This document shows positions 8,954 through 18,741 of a stretch of DNA of 64,000 bases, one piece after another (the stretch's first letter is position 1; each line of letters begins with the position of its first letter). Under the pieces are notes generated by a model. The model was not told where the DNA came from. It was given only the letters and a program-made list of their open reading frames with translations, and did no database searches. The position numbers were made by a program, and so were the translations under genes. The DNA comes from an uncultured Eubacterium sp. (GTDB lineage: Bacteria; Bacillota; Clostridia; Lachnospirales; Lachnospiraceae). The DNA is taken from assembly GCA_910584245.1 (NCBI GenBank), contig CAJTZF010000001.1, forward strand, positions 1 to 64,000, in the 5' to 3' direction.

Positions 8954-9862
8954 TTAATTGTTGACAATTATTTGTTGCCTTACTAATTGTATCGCTCCCA
9001 TAATACCAGATTTTTCGCCAAGACCCGCCTTTTTAATTTGCAAATTTCTATTATAACCACTTAGAGATGAAATCACATCCGGTATAAAAGAATCGCGCAT
9101 TTCAACCACCCCTCCCCCCAAAATACAATTTTGCACATCCAATAAAACACAAGTATTATATATAACCTTAGAAAGTATAGATATTGTATCTTTATAACAT
9201 CGCCTCATCGTTGAATCAAATTTTCCTGCAAATAATTCGATACCCTGATTATCCTGCTTTGTAATACTATTATATTTTTTTAATATAGCGGGACCGGAGA
9301 TAATATTTTGCAGGCATCCCTCATTTCCACAGGCACATCTTGTATGGTCAGATGGTAAACTAATATGTCCAAGTTCTCCTGCAAAACCATTCTCTCCAGT
9401 ATATAATGTTCCATTCAGTAACAATCCACAACCAATTCCTGTCCCAATACATATATAAATTAGATTTTTTATTCTCTCCTGATCCAACAAGCTATATTCT
9501 CCTAACACTCCACAGTTTGCATCATCCTCAATTATAATAGGAACTGGAAATTCATTTTTTAAGTAACATAATATTGGAAAGCCATTCCATAAGGAATGGT
9601 TTGGCCACGATTTTATAATACCAGACTCTCTGTCTACATTAGCTGCCATAGAAACACCGATTCCCAATAATATCTGTTCTTTGTTTGTATCTATTATTTT
9701 TTTTATAGGTTCTATGATATTTATATTGATTTCACTCAAAACATTACCTGTCTTCTTTAACCTCGCTTTTTTATATAACATATTATGTGCATAACCGTTT
9801 TTCAGAACACCAGTTCGAACATAGGTCCCGCCCACTTCAATTCCTAAGAAGAAACCATTCAT
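8954..9862 (-). CDS. ROK-family sugar kinase, RifN-like (candidate kanosamine kinase)
   Basis: The product has the ROK family pattern: phosphate loop GIEVGGTYVRTGV at the N-terminus, a catalytic Asp region (VPIIIEDDANCGVLGEY), GIGTGIGCGLLLNG, and the ROK zinc-site cluster (GHISLPSDHTRCACGNEGC). Start chosen at ATG 9862, where ROK proteins normally begin; ATG 9874 and TTG 9892 are alternatives. ROK kinases phosphorylate glucose, GlcNAc and relatives. In AHBA clusters a ROK protein (RifN) makes kanosamine 6-phosphate. The AHBA-synthase-like and AroQ-HAD genes immediately upstream make that role likely here, but the sequence alone does not fix the sugar. Confidence 0.85.
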   Translation of the reverse strand: MNGFFLGIEVGGTYVRTGVLKNGYAHNMLYKKARLKKTGNVLSEININIIEPIKKIIDTNKEQILLGIGVSMAANVDRESGIIKSWPNHSLWNGFPILCYLKNEFPVPIIIEDDANCGVLGEYSLLDQERIKNLIYICIGTGIGCGLLLNGTLYTGENGFAGELGHISLPSDHTRCACGNEGCLQNIISGPAILKKYNSITKQDNQGIELFAGKFDSTMRRCYKDTISILSKVIYNTCVLLDVQNCILGGGVVEMRDSFIPDVISSLSGYNRNLQIKKAGLGEKSGIMGAIQLVRQQIIVNN

Positions 9863-9892
9863 ACCTTTCACCATTCCCTGTAACAAAAACAA

Positions 9893-11035
9893 TCATATTT
9901 CATTGCAACCATCTTCCCCATCTAAATTCAATTTTACATCAAAGATTTTTTCAATATAAAATTGAAGTTGTTGAATTGTGGATGCAATATAATCGGGTCC
10001 GCTTTCCATTAATCCTTTGCAATTTACTTCCCCCCAGGCAACTCCAATGCTTTGAACAGAGGCCGCATTAGCACATTCGATATCGTTGTGGGAGTCTCCA
10101 ACCATTATAGCCTGCCTATGTTCCACACCTAACTTCCCGATAAGTTTGAGTAAACTTTCAGCATCTGGCTTACCTTTTTTAACCTCATCTGAACAAACTA
10201 TTTCATCAAATAAACAATATAACTTCTTCTTTTTCAATATCATAACCGTTCTTTCCCTGTCCTTACCTGTGCATAGCCCACATTTAATTCCCGTCTGCTT
10301 AAGCTTTTGAAGTAAGCGCAACATACCATTATGAACTTTTATTTTATCGGTTAGTTTATTACTTATTTTTCTATATGGTTCAAGCATATCCTGTGGCAAA
10401 TTCATCTGGGCCAAAATTTCAGCCAGCGGTTCACCGCTATGGCTAAAAAAATCATCTACGGATGGTAAGCTTTTATTACCTGCTACTTGTTGATAGCTCT
10501 TCAAAAAAGCTTCCTTTTGCACATCAAGAGAATCAATAACAACACCATCAAAATCAAAACACACCGCTTTCATCTCATTGTTACCAATTATCTTTCTACT
10601 TAAAACATCATGCATATATTTTAATGCAAACTCATACCCTCTCGCTTTAAAACCACAAATAGTTGCTAGTGAGTACGGTGCAAAAATTGACTCAGCATGC
10701 CATTTTTCTCTTGCAAATATATTTGATAAATGAACTTCTATAAAAGGAATTTTAAATGCTGTAATAACATCAAGAATAGGATAACCTGTTTTACTAAAAC
10801 CAGCCGGATTTAATATCAATCCATCAATATTCGTCGAATTTTCCTGGATAAAATCGACAATTTCACCTTGACTATTTGACTGATAACACAGAATATTATA
10901 ATCTAATTCTTCTCCTATTTTCGTTAATCTTCTTAATATCTCAGGCAAAGTTGTCCTGCCATAAAATTGTGGTTCCCGATCCCCTAGTATATTAATATTA
11001 GCACCATTTATAACGGCAATTGTATTTTTTTTCAT
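9893..11035 (-). CDS. Fusion of type II 3-dehydroquinate dehydratase and HAD phosphatase (RifJ-RifM-like)
   Basis: Residues about 1-150 are a type II dehydroquinase: INGANINILGDREPQFYGR (Tyr of the YG motif), CYQSNSQGEIVDFI, the Asn of ILNPAGFSKTG, EVHLSNIFAREKWH (His) and the closing ICGFKARGYEFAL. Residues about 155-380 are a HAD hydrolase: CFDFDGVVIDS (nucleophile DxD) and MVGDSHNDIECA, like phosphoglycolate phosphatase. The start is ATG 11035 behind GGAGG. In the AHBA pathway these activities are separate proteins, RifJ (aminodehydroquinate dehydratase) and RifM (phosphatase). The usual HTS and RHxS wording of AroQ is altered (FSKTG, REKWHAES), fitting a changed substrate. The fusion is plainly one open frame. 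Confidence 0.85.
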   Translation of the reverse strand: MKKNTIAVINGANINILGDREPQFYGRTTLPEILRRLTKIGEELDYNILCYQSNSQGEIVDFIQENSTNIDGLILNPAGFSKTGYPILDVITAFKIPFIEVHLSNIFAREKWHAESIFAPYSLATICGFKARGYEFALKYMHDVLSRKIIGNNEMKAVCFDFDGVVIDSLDVQKEAFLKSYQQVAGNKSLPSVDDFFSHSGEPLAEILAQMNLPQDMLEPYRKISNKLTDKIKVHNGMLRLLQKLKQTGIKCGLCTGKDRERTVMILKKKKLYCLFDEIVCSDEVKKGKPDAESLLKLIGKLGVEHRQAIMVGDSHNDIECANAASVQSIGVAWGEVNCKGLMESGPDYIASTIQQLQFYIEKIFDVKLNLDGEDGCNEI

Positions 11036-11214
11036 GTTAGCCTCCATTTTCCTGCAGTCAGTCTGCAACACAAATTACGAATAGAATCTAACCCCGGCTC
11101 ATCCATTGGCTGATTCGCAGTTATTTGTTGCATAGGTACACTTGAATGCCCACTAATTTCATTGTCGTTCCTTCCTATGTATAACATTTTATTATTCTCT
11201 ATCCGTTTACCCAA
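11032..11214 (-). CDS. Small ORF coupled to the AroQ-HAD gene
   Basis: A 60-codon frame follows the NRPS stop by 12 bases and ends in an ATGA overlap with the AroQ-HAD start, the same coupling used elsewhere in the cluster. It is hydrophilic with no known domain. The start is uncertain: TTG 11214 or ATG 11187, neither with a strong ribosome site. It could equally be non-coding spacer. Confidence 0.3.
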   Translation of the reverse strand: MGKRIENNKMLYIGRNDNEISGHSSVPMQQITANQPMDEPGLDSIRNLCCRLTAGKWRLT

Positions 11215-11226
11215 AGGACTTATTTT

Positions 11227-14200
11227 TTATATAAATAAATTATCTAGCTCCTCATCGGTCAAATCCACCATGCTAAACTCTTCCGGAGTTATTACTTTCT
11301 CCTTTTTATTTATGCAGTGCATCACAATTTCTTCTAAAAATGACTGAAATCCTTCAGCCATTTTTGATACTACATCCTCCTCTATCTCACTGTCTCTATA
11401 TCTGATAAATATTTTCAGTTTTTTCTGACAAATTACTGTATTTACTTCAACAGTATAAGGAAGATGGTTAAGAGAAGAACGGTCTGCAGAATTAAAAATC
11501 TGTTTTATTGCATAATACTCATTAGACTTTTCTACATATTCACCAAGGTAATTAAAACAGATCGAATCCGTCTCCCTTAACGGTTCTTCTCTTAAATATT
11601 TCAAAATACCAAATTCATAACATTTTTTTTCTCTATGTCGGATTTGATCTCTGAGCGCCTCTATTTGCTCTTTCAATGGTAAATCATTTACGGTAAGGCA
11701 AAGTGGATATAAAATTGTAAACCATCCGATTGTACGATTCGTATTTAAATCTTCTAACAAATTACGCCCATGACTTTCCGATTGTATACAAAAACTTTCC
11801 TTATGAGTAATATCATACAAAGCCAGTACCAATGCTATTATCTGTAATTCATTGGGTTTTGTATGGTAAGCGTCATTTGCCTCTTGTTGTAAATATTGAC
11901 TAATTTTTTCTGATATCTCTAATCTCAGAACAGATACTGAATTCTTATTTTTTCCATGATGAGTAACGAGACAAGCTTGCTCTGTATTCCATTTTGGGAT
12001 ATACTGCCCTTTATATTGACTCCATTTCAAAAAACTTTTGGCAAATTGTGCATAGGATGCTGTCTTTTCCGGCAAGAAATAACTTTCCTTTGATAATGTT
12101 AAGAGTTTTTGAATATCCTCCAATAAAATATGTAATGAAATTGCATCCATAACCAAATGATGAGTCATAATCAATAAATATCTTTTATTCCCCTTCAAAA
12201 TAAAATATGGGCGAATCAGTAAATCATTTTCTATATCAAATAAAGGATCAATATACTGTTTTGTAAGCATTTCCATACTTACATTATAATTTCCTGATTT
12301 AAGACGAAGCACTCGTATGATATTCTTTTGTTCCAAATGTTTGTTATTATAAAACAAAATCTCCCTCTCGCTACTATAATTTATCCTTAAAGCATCGTGA
12401 TGATTTATCAGATACAGAAAGATATCATTAAATGTCTCATCTGGTATTTCTTTTTTTAATTCCAGTAGAACAGATAGATTATAATGTCCTTCTACCTTAA
12501 ATTTCTGATTATGAAACCACTTAATAATTGGCAACCTTTCTATTTCTCCTGAACAGATCCCCTGTTCATATACCGTATACTTTTTATGTGTGATTGCCTC
12601 GGCCATTTTATAAAATAAAGGGTTTTCCAATATATCCTTAACCGATAAATCATAGCCTTTTTCATACATATGGGAAGAAATCTGTACTGCTTTAATAGAA
12701 TCACCCCCCAGCAAGAAAAAATTGCTTTCAGGTAAAATCTTTTCCTCTATACAAAATAGTTCTTCTGCTATAGCAAGCAATTGCCCTAACTCCTCACTTG
12801 GTTTTATTTCTATATCAGAAACGGTCTCTTCTGGTGGCAGCGGTAATCTATCCGTATCTACCTTTCCATTTACCGTCAATGGGAATTCCGGTAAAGTAAT
12901 ATAAAATCCAGGTAGCATATAATCTGGTAATTTGTCCTTTAATTCCTCCTTTAAAACCTCTAAATTGATATCCGTTTGAGAAAGTAAGTATGCGCACAGC
13001 GGCCCGTCTTTATGAAGTCCAACAGGCTTTACTACTACATCCACAGCTACTCTAGTATCCATAATTTTATTTTCAATTTCTGATAAATTAACCCGATTTC
13101 CCCGGATTTTCAACTCATTATCAACTCTTCCGTAGTAATATATCTTTCCATCCTCATGACATATTGCTAAATCACCTGTCTTGTAAATTATTTCTCCAGA
13201 AACAAAGGGATTACTAATAAATTTCGCTTTGGTATCCATCTCCCTTTTATAGTATCCCTTTGTAACACCGGCTCCGCCAATATATATTTCACCTACCGTA
13301 TTGGGGGGTACCGGCTGCAAATCCTTATCTAAAATATAAATCTTAGTATTAAATACAGGAATTCCTATAGATACAAACTCGTGCTTATCCTCTTTATTAT
13401 ATTGATAAATCATGCACCCCACCGTTGCTTCTGTTGGTCCATATTCATTATAAATAATCGTCTCACCATCAAAATGCCTGTCCAGCTTTTTACACGCCTC
13501 CGTCTTCAAATTTTCTCCGCCTAAAATTAGCGTATGAATAGAAGTGCGGCTTACTGGAACATCAGCAATTAACGGAATATGGGATGGTGTTATTTTAAGT
13601 ATAGTCGCTTTGTTCTCCCACAGAATCCGTCTGAATATATTACTGTCATGCATATTTTCATAAAGTCTTATCTCCCCGCCACATATCAACGGTAAAAACA
13701 AAGAGGTAACTGTAAAATCAAAAGAGAAGGATGAAAATAACGGAAAAACTTCCTTTTCCCCCCTAATATATGTATCCTTAGCCCACATAAGATAATTTAC
13801 TAAGTTTTTATGGGTAACCATGACACCCTTAGGTACCCCTGTTGAACCAGAAGTATATATCATATACGCAAGATCCTGCCCGGAAGGAAGTGTCGGTCTT
13901 TTCTCTCTTTTTTGATTTTTAATATTTTCTGTTAATTGTATAAACAGACCTGAAAATTCTATATCGTTTTCAGAACCTGCCAGATACTTAGCACCTGACT
14001 CCATAAGAATCGCACTCTTCCTTCCATGTGGCAATTTCTTTTCTATAGGAAGATACACAGCTCCCACTTTTATAATTCCAATAATACTGGTTATACTTGC
14101 TATATCATATTCCGGGATGATAGCGACAATATCTCCCTTTTTTACTCCCAACCTGCTAAAATAAGAAGCCCATACATCCGATTTTTTATCCAATTCTTCA

Positions 14201-15636
14201 TAGGTGATCTCTTCCTCCCCTTTCGATACAGCAGTTCTTTCTGCAAATGATAAGACGCTCGTTTGAAACAGGTCCATCCATGTTATAGCAAAAGGATAGG
14301 AGATATCTGTCTTATTAAAATCATAGATTACTCTGTTATATTCCTCATCCCTTAAAAGATTCAGCTCTTTTACTGTTAACGTACGGTGCTCTACTATTTT
14401 TTTGATTAAAACCTGAAATTCTTTATAAATATCTGAAATTATATTCTCTGAATATACCGCCTGTTGATAATCAAAATCCATCTGCAGCTTTACGTTGTTC
14501 CAATGTCTCAATATAATTTGCAGTGCATATTCCTGCTGTCCATTATAAAATTCAGTATTTTCCACCTCTATCTGATCCATATGGTTACTTAATGTTGTGT
14601 TATAATAATTGATACAGACATCATAAAGTCTGTCTTTTTCATTTTCATAAAGCCTAATATCTTTACAAAGCTCATTATAGGGATATTTCTGATGCTTATA
14701 CACCTGTTTTAAATCTCCCCTTACTTCCTGCATTACTTCATCAATACTTAGATTACTGTTAATCCGGTAACGATATGGCATTGTGTTGGTAAAGTTTCCA
14801 AACGTTTCTCTCTCTTTTTTCGACATTCGTCCCAAAAGAGGTATCCCTAAAACTTGGTCTGATTTTCCCCATTTTTTATACGCATACAGTAAATATACCA
14901 CAACAAAAAAAACATTTAAGGTTATCTTTTGACGTTTCATGTAAGCGCTGATATCCGACATTAAGGTATCTTCTACTATATAAGTCATCCTCTTTCCCTT
15001 TAACAAATCACTGGAAATTGAAGGATTCTCTGGAATCGTAGAATACATGTCCAACCAAAAAGTCTTATCTGCTTGTCCTTTGTCAGAATATAAATACAAT
15101 TCTTCTTCTAAAATGTACTCCAAATATGACGCATTCACACTGTGGGGAATTTCCATATTTTTTATGATACTTTCATAGGATTCTGCCACCTGATCCGTAA
15201 ATAGCTTTATTGACCAGCCATCAGCTATGATATGGTGTATCTTGATAAAATACCCATACCATTCTTCCGACAATTTATAAATTACGAACTTATAGAGAGG
15301 CGACTTTATCATGGCAAAACAAGTTCCTGCCTCTTCCCTGCACCATTGATCAAAAACCGCTTTCTTATTGTCCAGCAAAGAAAAATCCTTATATTCTATA
15401 TATAAATGCTCATGATGAATATAAGAATATACTTCATTTTTTTCTTCATAAAATTCGAAATGAAGTCCCTCATTCCTCTCTATAACCTGCATGATCACCT
15501 TTTTTAGTATATGAATGTCAGGTTTTCCGTTTATCTGCACAGTTCCCCCAATATTAAACAACGAGGATTCCTTATATTTTTTTTGGGCATACCATATTCT
15601 TTTTTGGGCATTTGATAATTTATATGTTTTCAACAC
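11227..15636 (-). CDS. NRPS module C-A-T-E predicted to load and epimerise asparagine
   Basis: About 1,469 residues. Domains: condensation (HHIIADGWS near residue 135), adenylation (MIYTSGSTGVPKG; NEYGPTEATVG; YKTGDLAICHEDG; NGKVDTDRL), carrier (FFLLGGDSIKAV), and a C-terminal epimerase (HHLVMDAIS, RTIGWFTILYPL, CFNYLGEY). Aligning the A domain by hand to GrsA gives pocket residues D-F-T-K-I-G-E-V-G-K, close to the asparagine code DLTK(I/L)GEVGK. The product would be carrier-bound D-Asn, acylated by the C domain. The start is GTG 15636 or TTG 15633 behind AGGAGGG, not the upstream in-frame codon at 15720, which lies inside the aminotransferase gene. Paired with the peptidase at 21.8-24.9 kb it forms a prodrug-leader module. 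Confidence 0.88.
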   Translation of the reverse strand: MLKTYKLSNAQKRIWYAQKKYKESSLFNIGGTVQINGKPDIHILKKVIMQVIERNEGLHFEFYEEKNEVYSYIHHEHLYIEYKDFSLLDNKKAVFDQWCREEAGTCFAMIKSPLYKFVIYKLSEEWYGYFIKIHHIIADGWSIKLFTDQVAESYESIIKNMEIPHSVNASYLEYILEEELYLYSDKGQADKTFWLDMYSTIPENPSISSDLLKGKRMTYIVEDTLMSDISAYMKRQKITLNVFFVVVYLLYAYKKWGKSDQVLGIPLLGRMSKKERETFGNFTNTMPYRYRINSNLSIDEVMQEVRGDLKQVYKHQKYPYNELCKDIRLYENEKDRLYDVCINYYNTTLSNHMDQIEVENTEFYNGQQEYALQIILRHWNNVKLQMDFDYQQAVYSENIISDIYKEFQVLIKKIVEHRTLTVKELNLLRDEEYNRVIYDFNKTDISYPFAITWMDLFQTSVLSFAERTAVSKGEEEITYEELDKKSDVWASYFSRLGVKKGDIVAIIPEYDIASITSIIGIIKVGAVYLPIEKKLPHGRKSAILMESGAKYLAGSENDIEFSGLFIQLTENIKNQKREKRPTLPSGQDLAYMIYTSGSTGVPKGVMVTHKNLVNYLMWAKDTYIRGEKEVFPLFSSFSFDFTVTSLFLPLICGGEIRLYENMHDSNIFRRILWENKATILKITPSHIPLIADVPVSRTSIHTLILGGENLKTEACKKLDRHFDGETIIYNEYGPTEATVGCMIYQYNKEDKHEFVSIGIPVFNTKIYILDKDLQPVPPNTVGEIYIGGAGVTKGYYKREMDTKAKFISNPFVSGEIIYKTGDLAICHEDGKIYYYGRVDNELKIRGNRVNLSEIENKIMDTRVAVDVVVKPVGLHKDGPLCAYLLSQTDINLEVLKEELKDKLPDYMLPGFYITLPEFPLTVNGKVDTDRLPLPPEETVSDIEIKPSEELGQLLAIAEELFCIEEKILPESNFFLLGGDSIKAVQISSHMYEKGYDLSVKDILENPLFYKMAEAITHKKYTVYEQGICSGEIERLPIIKWFHNQKFKVEGHYNLSVLLELKKEIPDETFNDIFLYLINHHDALRINYSSEREILFYNNKHLEQKNIIRVLRLKSGNYNVSMEMLTKQYIDPLFDIENDLLIRPYFILKGNKRYLLIMTHHLVMDAISLHILLEDIQKLLTLSKESYFLPEKTASYAQFAKSFLKWSQYKGQYIPKWNTEQACLVTHHGKNKNSVSVLRLEISEKISQYLQQEANDAYHTKPNELQIIALVLALYDITHKESFCIQSESHGRNLLEDLNTNRTIGWFTILYPLCLTVNDLPLKEQIEALRDQIRHREKKCYEFGILKYLREEPLRETDSICFNYLGEYVEKSNEYYAIKQIFNSADRSSLNHLPYTVEVNTVICQKKLKIFIRYRDSEIEEDVVSKMAEGFQSFLEEIVMHCINKKEKVITPEEFSMVDLTDEELDNLFI

Positions 15637-15646
15637 AAAGTCCCTC

Positions 15647-16882
15647 CTATCCGATAAAAGACGTCTTTTTATCCGTATAATCTCTGGAAAAGTCCTTTTG
15701 TAATGCGACGATAGTATCATAGATTTTTTCTACATCCCGCATATCGCCCAACAGTGTATAATGTGGTAACCATATAACTTCAGATGCAATATTTTCAGCA
15801 TTTGGCAGGTAGTATTCCTCTTGATCCCTGGACAATGTAATATGTCCTCTAAAGTCTTTGTTCCTATAAAATTCTGTATTAGAAACAACCGGATAAGAAA
15901 TAAAGGCCGGAATTCCTTCTTCACATAAACATTCTACAAATTTATCTCTTGATACATTGCCAAACTGACTGCTGTCATAATAAAACATATACATATAATG
16001 GGGATTCTGCGTCACATCCGAACTCATCTTTTGCGGATTAATCCCTTCCACCTTTTCTAATAGCATATTCAAATAGCAAAAGTTTTCACTCCTTTTCTGA
16101 TTCCATTCCCCCAATCTCTCAAGTTGCGCCAATAAAATAGCCGCCTGAAATTCATTCATTCTTGCATTTGTACCTAATACTATGTGACGGTATACTTTAT
16201 CATCCGCCGGCCTTCCTACACCGTGTAACAAAAATAATTGCTGATACAACTCTTCACTGTTTGTAATAATTGCTCCCCCTTCACCACAGGTCATGATCTT
16301 TCCATTTTGAAAACTAAAGGTTGCTGCATCCGCATAAAATCCCGGTCTTTTCCCTTTGATCGAAGCCCCATGTGCATGTGCGGCATCTTCAATCACTAAT
16401 ATATTATGTTTTTTTGCAATCTTACTGATTTGCTCCATATCACACATATGCCCTGCCATATGTACAGGTATTACTGCTTTTGTTTTTGAGGTAATTGCAT
16501 TTTCAAATGATTCTGGGAGCATACAAAAAGTATCCTTATCCACATCAACTGGAACAGGCGTTGCATTGCAATACATCGGCGCAGTAAAGGTTGATATAAA
16601 CGTAAATGCAGGGACAATCACCTCATCACCTGACTGAATCCCCAGTGCGGCTAGTACTAATTCAAGTGCTTGAGTTCCATTTGTCACTCCCAGACAAAAC
16701 TTTGCATCATGATAATCTGCAAATTTTTTTTCAAATTCTGTTACCATCGTTCCACTCATTCTCCACCATTTACCGCTCCTTACTACCTCAGTAACCAGTT
16801 CAATTTCTCTACCTGCCGGCATAGGCCACTGAGGAAAACCTACTGCCTTATTCGTTTTTCTATTTTCTGTGTTGTGCTCCAT
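15647..16882 (-). CDS. AHBA-synthase-like PLP aminotransferase (RifK-like)
   Basis: A DegT/DnrJ/EryC1-family PLP enzyme of about 411 residues. The PLP Lys is in FSFQNGKIMTCGEGGA; the Asp contacting the ring N is in EDAAHAHGA. Several stretches match AHBA synthase RifK as I remember it: FPQWP near the N-terminus, SGKWWRMSG, AFTFIS, VHMAGHMCDM, AHAHGASIKGKRPG and NARMNEFQAAIL. RifK aromatises 5-deoxy-5-amino-3-dehydroshikimate to AHBA and, with RifL, also makes UDP-kanosamine. I chose ATG 16882 because the ribosome site AAGGGAG abuts the ATG at 16891. RifL-, RifN- and RifJ/M-like genes lie within 14 kb. Ordinary sugar aminotransferases are the alternative. Confidence 0.85.
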   Translation of the reverse strand: MEHNTENRKTNKAVGFPQWPMPAGREIELVTEVVRSGKWWRMSGTMVTEFEKKFADYHDAKFCLGVTNGTQALELVLAALGIQSGDEVIVPAFTFISTFTAPMYCNATPVPVDVDKDTFCMLPESFENAITSKTKAVIPVHMAGHMCDMEQISKIAKKHNILVIEDAAHAHGASIKGKRPGFYADAATFSFQNGKIMTCGEGGAIITNSEELYQQLFLLHGVGRPADDKVYRHIVLGTNARMNEFQAAILLAQLERLGEWNQKRSENFCYLNMLLEKVEGINPQKMSSDVTQNPHYMYMFYYDSSQFGNVSRDKFVECLCEEGIPAFISYPVVSNTEFYRNKDFRGHITLSRDQEEYYLPNAENIASEVIWLPHYTLLGDMRDVEKIYDTIVALQKDFSRDYTDKKTSFIG

Positions 16883-16896
16883 TACTGTCATCTCCC

Positions 16897-18738
16897 TTAA
16901 ATATTTTTAGTTTTAAAAATTTCCGTAAATATGGAAAAGGTTAAAATAATCATCATGATATGTTCTGCATAAGGAACAGAAACCCTTTCTCCTTCCAAAA
17001 AACTTTTTCTTATTTTATTAACGATCTTCGGATGAAAGAAGCCTTGCCTTTTGATTCTTTCTTCTGACAGCATATCTTGAATGTATTCATTCTTCTGCTT
17101 AAGGATTTCCGCTCCCCCAGGAGCTATAAACGCAAACTTAGGTCTTTGGCGAATCTCCTCCGGGATTTTGTTTTCATATATTTCCTTTAATATAGACTTC
17201 CTTTCATACATTTTCAGTTTATAACGATATGGTATCCGGGCACTGAATTCAATCACTCTCTTATCCAAAAAAGGATACCTGGCTTCTACTGAATTGGCAT
17301 ATGACATCCTATCGCCATGCTCAGAAAGTAAATGATTAGACAAACGCAGCTTCATATCAATATAGGAACGTTTATTAAAATGTGAAAGCTCTTTGATCCT
17401 CTCTTTACGGATAATAAAATGTTGATAGGAATCAAAACTTTTAAATTTTTCCCTCAGTACATTAGAATAAAATAATTTTTTTATATCCATAAAATGAGCA
17501 TACTTTTTTTCATAAAAAAAGTCTTCATCTCCAAAGAGTTGCTTTCTAATTCTGGATTCAACTTTTTCTGATTCAGATGGCTGCTTTTTGCGAAAAAAAT
17601 CGTACACATATTCACAATATCCGCCAAATAATTCATCTGCCCCTTCACCTGTTAAAATAACTTTTATCCCTCTTTGCCTCACTAAATTGGATAACAAAAA
17701 AGATGCCACATTAAAAGTTTCCTTTAATGGGCATTCTGAATGATAAATTACTTGTTCCAAATGTTCAATGACGTCGTGATTCGTAACCAAAATACGATTG
17801 TGCTCTGATTTCACATACTTTGCCATCTTTTCCTGATAAAATCCCTCGGATATGCTATGATCCAAAAAATCTGCAGAAAATGTTTGAATTGTTTTCTGTT
17901 CATTTAGTTTTTTCCCTTGTGAGACAATAATGGACGAGTCTAACCCACCACTAACATAATATCCCATTGGCACGTCAACCTGTGATCTTACCTGAATTGA
18001 ATCATGTAATAACTCTTCTAAGGTTTCCTGATAGAATTTTTCACCTCTGTCTTCTTTTTCGTAATATTTTAAGTCCCAATACTGTTTTATGCTTTTTCTA
18101 CCACCGCCTATTATACAGTACTGTCCACCTTCCAGACTATATATGTTTCGAAACATTGTCCTTGGACTGATGATTCCCGGAAAAGACATGATCTGGTCCA
18201 GTCCTGTTAAATCGACTTCCCTCCCCACATAAGGATGTTCCAATATCGCTTTTATTTCCGATGCAAAAATAAATAATCCATTTACTTCTGTATAAAAAAA
18301 GGGGAGGATTCCTGCACAATCTCTAGCGCAAAACAATTCCTTTTTTCGCTTATTATATAGTGCAAATGAGAATTGTCCATTTAATTTGTCTAATAAACCT
18401 TCCCCATATTCCTCATATAAGTGCAAAATCACTTCAACATCGCAGTCAGTCTTAAACCTATATCCTTTTAAGATAAGTTCTTTCTGTAATTCCTTATAAT
18501 TAAAAATCTCTCCATTACACAATAAAACCAATGAACTATCCTCATTGGCCATTGGCTGCATCCCCCCTATAGGATCTACTATACTTAGTCTTGTAAATCC
18601 TAATCCAATCGTATGATCCTGATAATAATTGATTGCATCGGGACCCCTATGGGCTAATTTCTTGTTCATTCTTTCTAATATCGTTCTGTCAATTCTATTT
18701 TCATCTCTTAAATCTAATATGCCGCATATTCCACACAT
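16897..18738 (-). CDS. asnB: Asparagine synthase (glutamine-hydrolysing) homologue, copy 1
   Basis: The 613-residue protein starts MCGICGILD, exposing the Cys nucleophile of class II glutaminases after Met removal, and has the synthetase P-loop YVSGGLDSS near residue 265 and GEGADELFGGY. It should move glutamine ammonia to an adenylated carboxylate. A second copy lies at 30748-32616. Within a cluster such enzymes either supply Asn (needed by the D-Asn module) or amidate a pathway intermediate. The gene follows an FkbJ-like carrier by 3 bases, so amidation of a carrier-derived acid is possible. Sequence alone cannot separate the two. Confidence 0.88.
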   Translation of the reverse strand: MCGICGILDLRDENRIDRTILERMNKKLAHRGPDAINYYQDHTIGLGFTRLSIVDPIGGMQPMANEDSSLVLLCNGEIFNYKELQKELILKGYRFKTDCDVEVILHLYEEYGEGLLDKLNGQFSFALYNKRKKELFCARDCAGILPFFYTEVNGLFIFASEIKAILEHPYVGREVDLTGLDQIMSFPGIISPRTMFRNIYSLEGGQYCIIGGGRKSIKQYWDLKYYEKEDRGEKFYQETLEELLHDSIQVRSQVDVPMGYYVSGGLDSSIIVSQGKKLNEQKTIQTFSADFLDHSISEGFYQEKMAKYVKSEHNRILVTNHDVIEHLEQVIYHSECPLKETFNVASFLLSNLVRQRGIKVILTGEGADELFGGYCEYVYDFFRKKQPSESEKVESRIRKQLFGDEDFFYEKKYAHFMDIKKLFYSNVLREKFKSFDSYQHFIIRKERIKELSHFNKRSYIDMKLRLSNHLLSEHGDRMSYANSVEARYPFLDKRVIEFSARIPYRYKLKMYERKSILKEIYENKIPEEIRQRPKFAFIAPGGAEILKQKNEYIQDMLSEERIKRQGFFHPKIVNKIRKSFLEGERVSVPYAEHIMMIILTFSIFTEIFKTKNI

Positions 18739-18741
18739 CTG

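Noticed and set aside
16897..18738. Beta-lactam synthetase
   Set aside because: The N-terminal Cys nucleophile (MCGIC) is present, which beta-lactam synthetases lack; asparagine-synthetase type is the better call.
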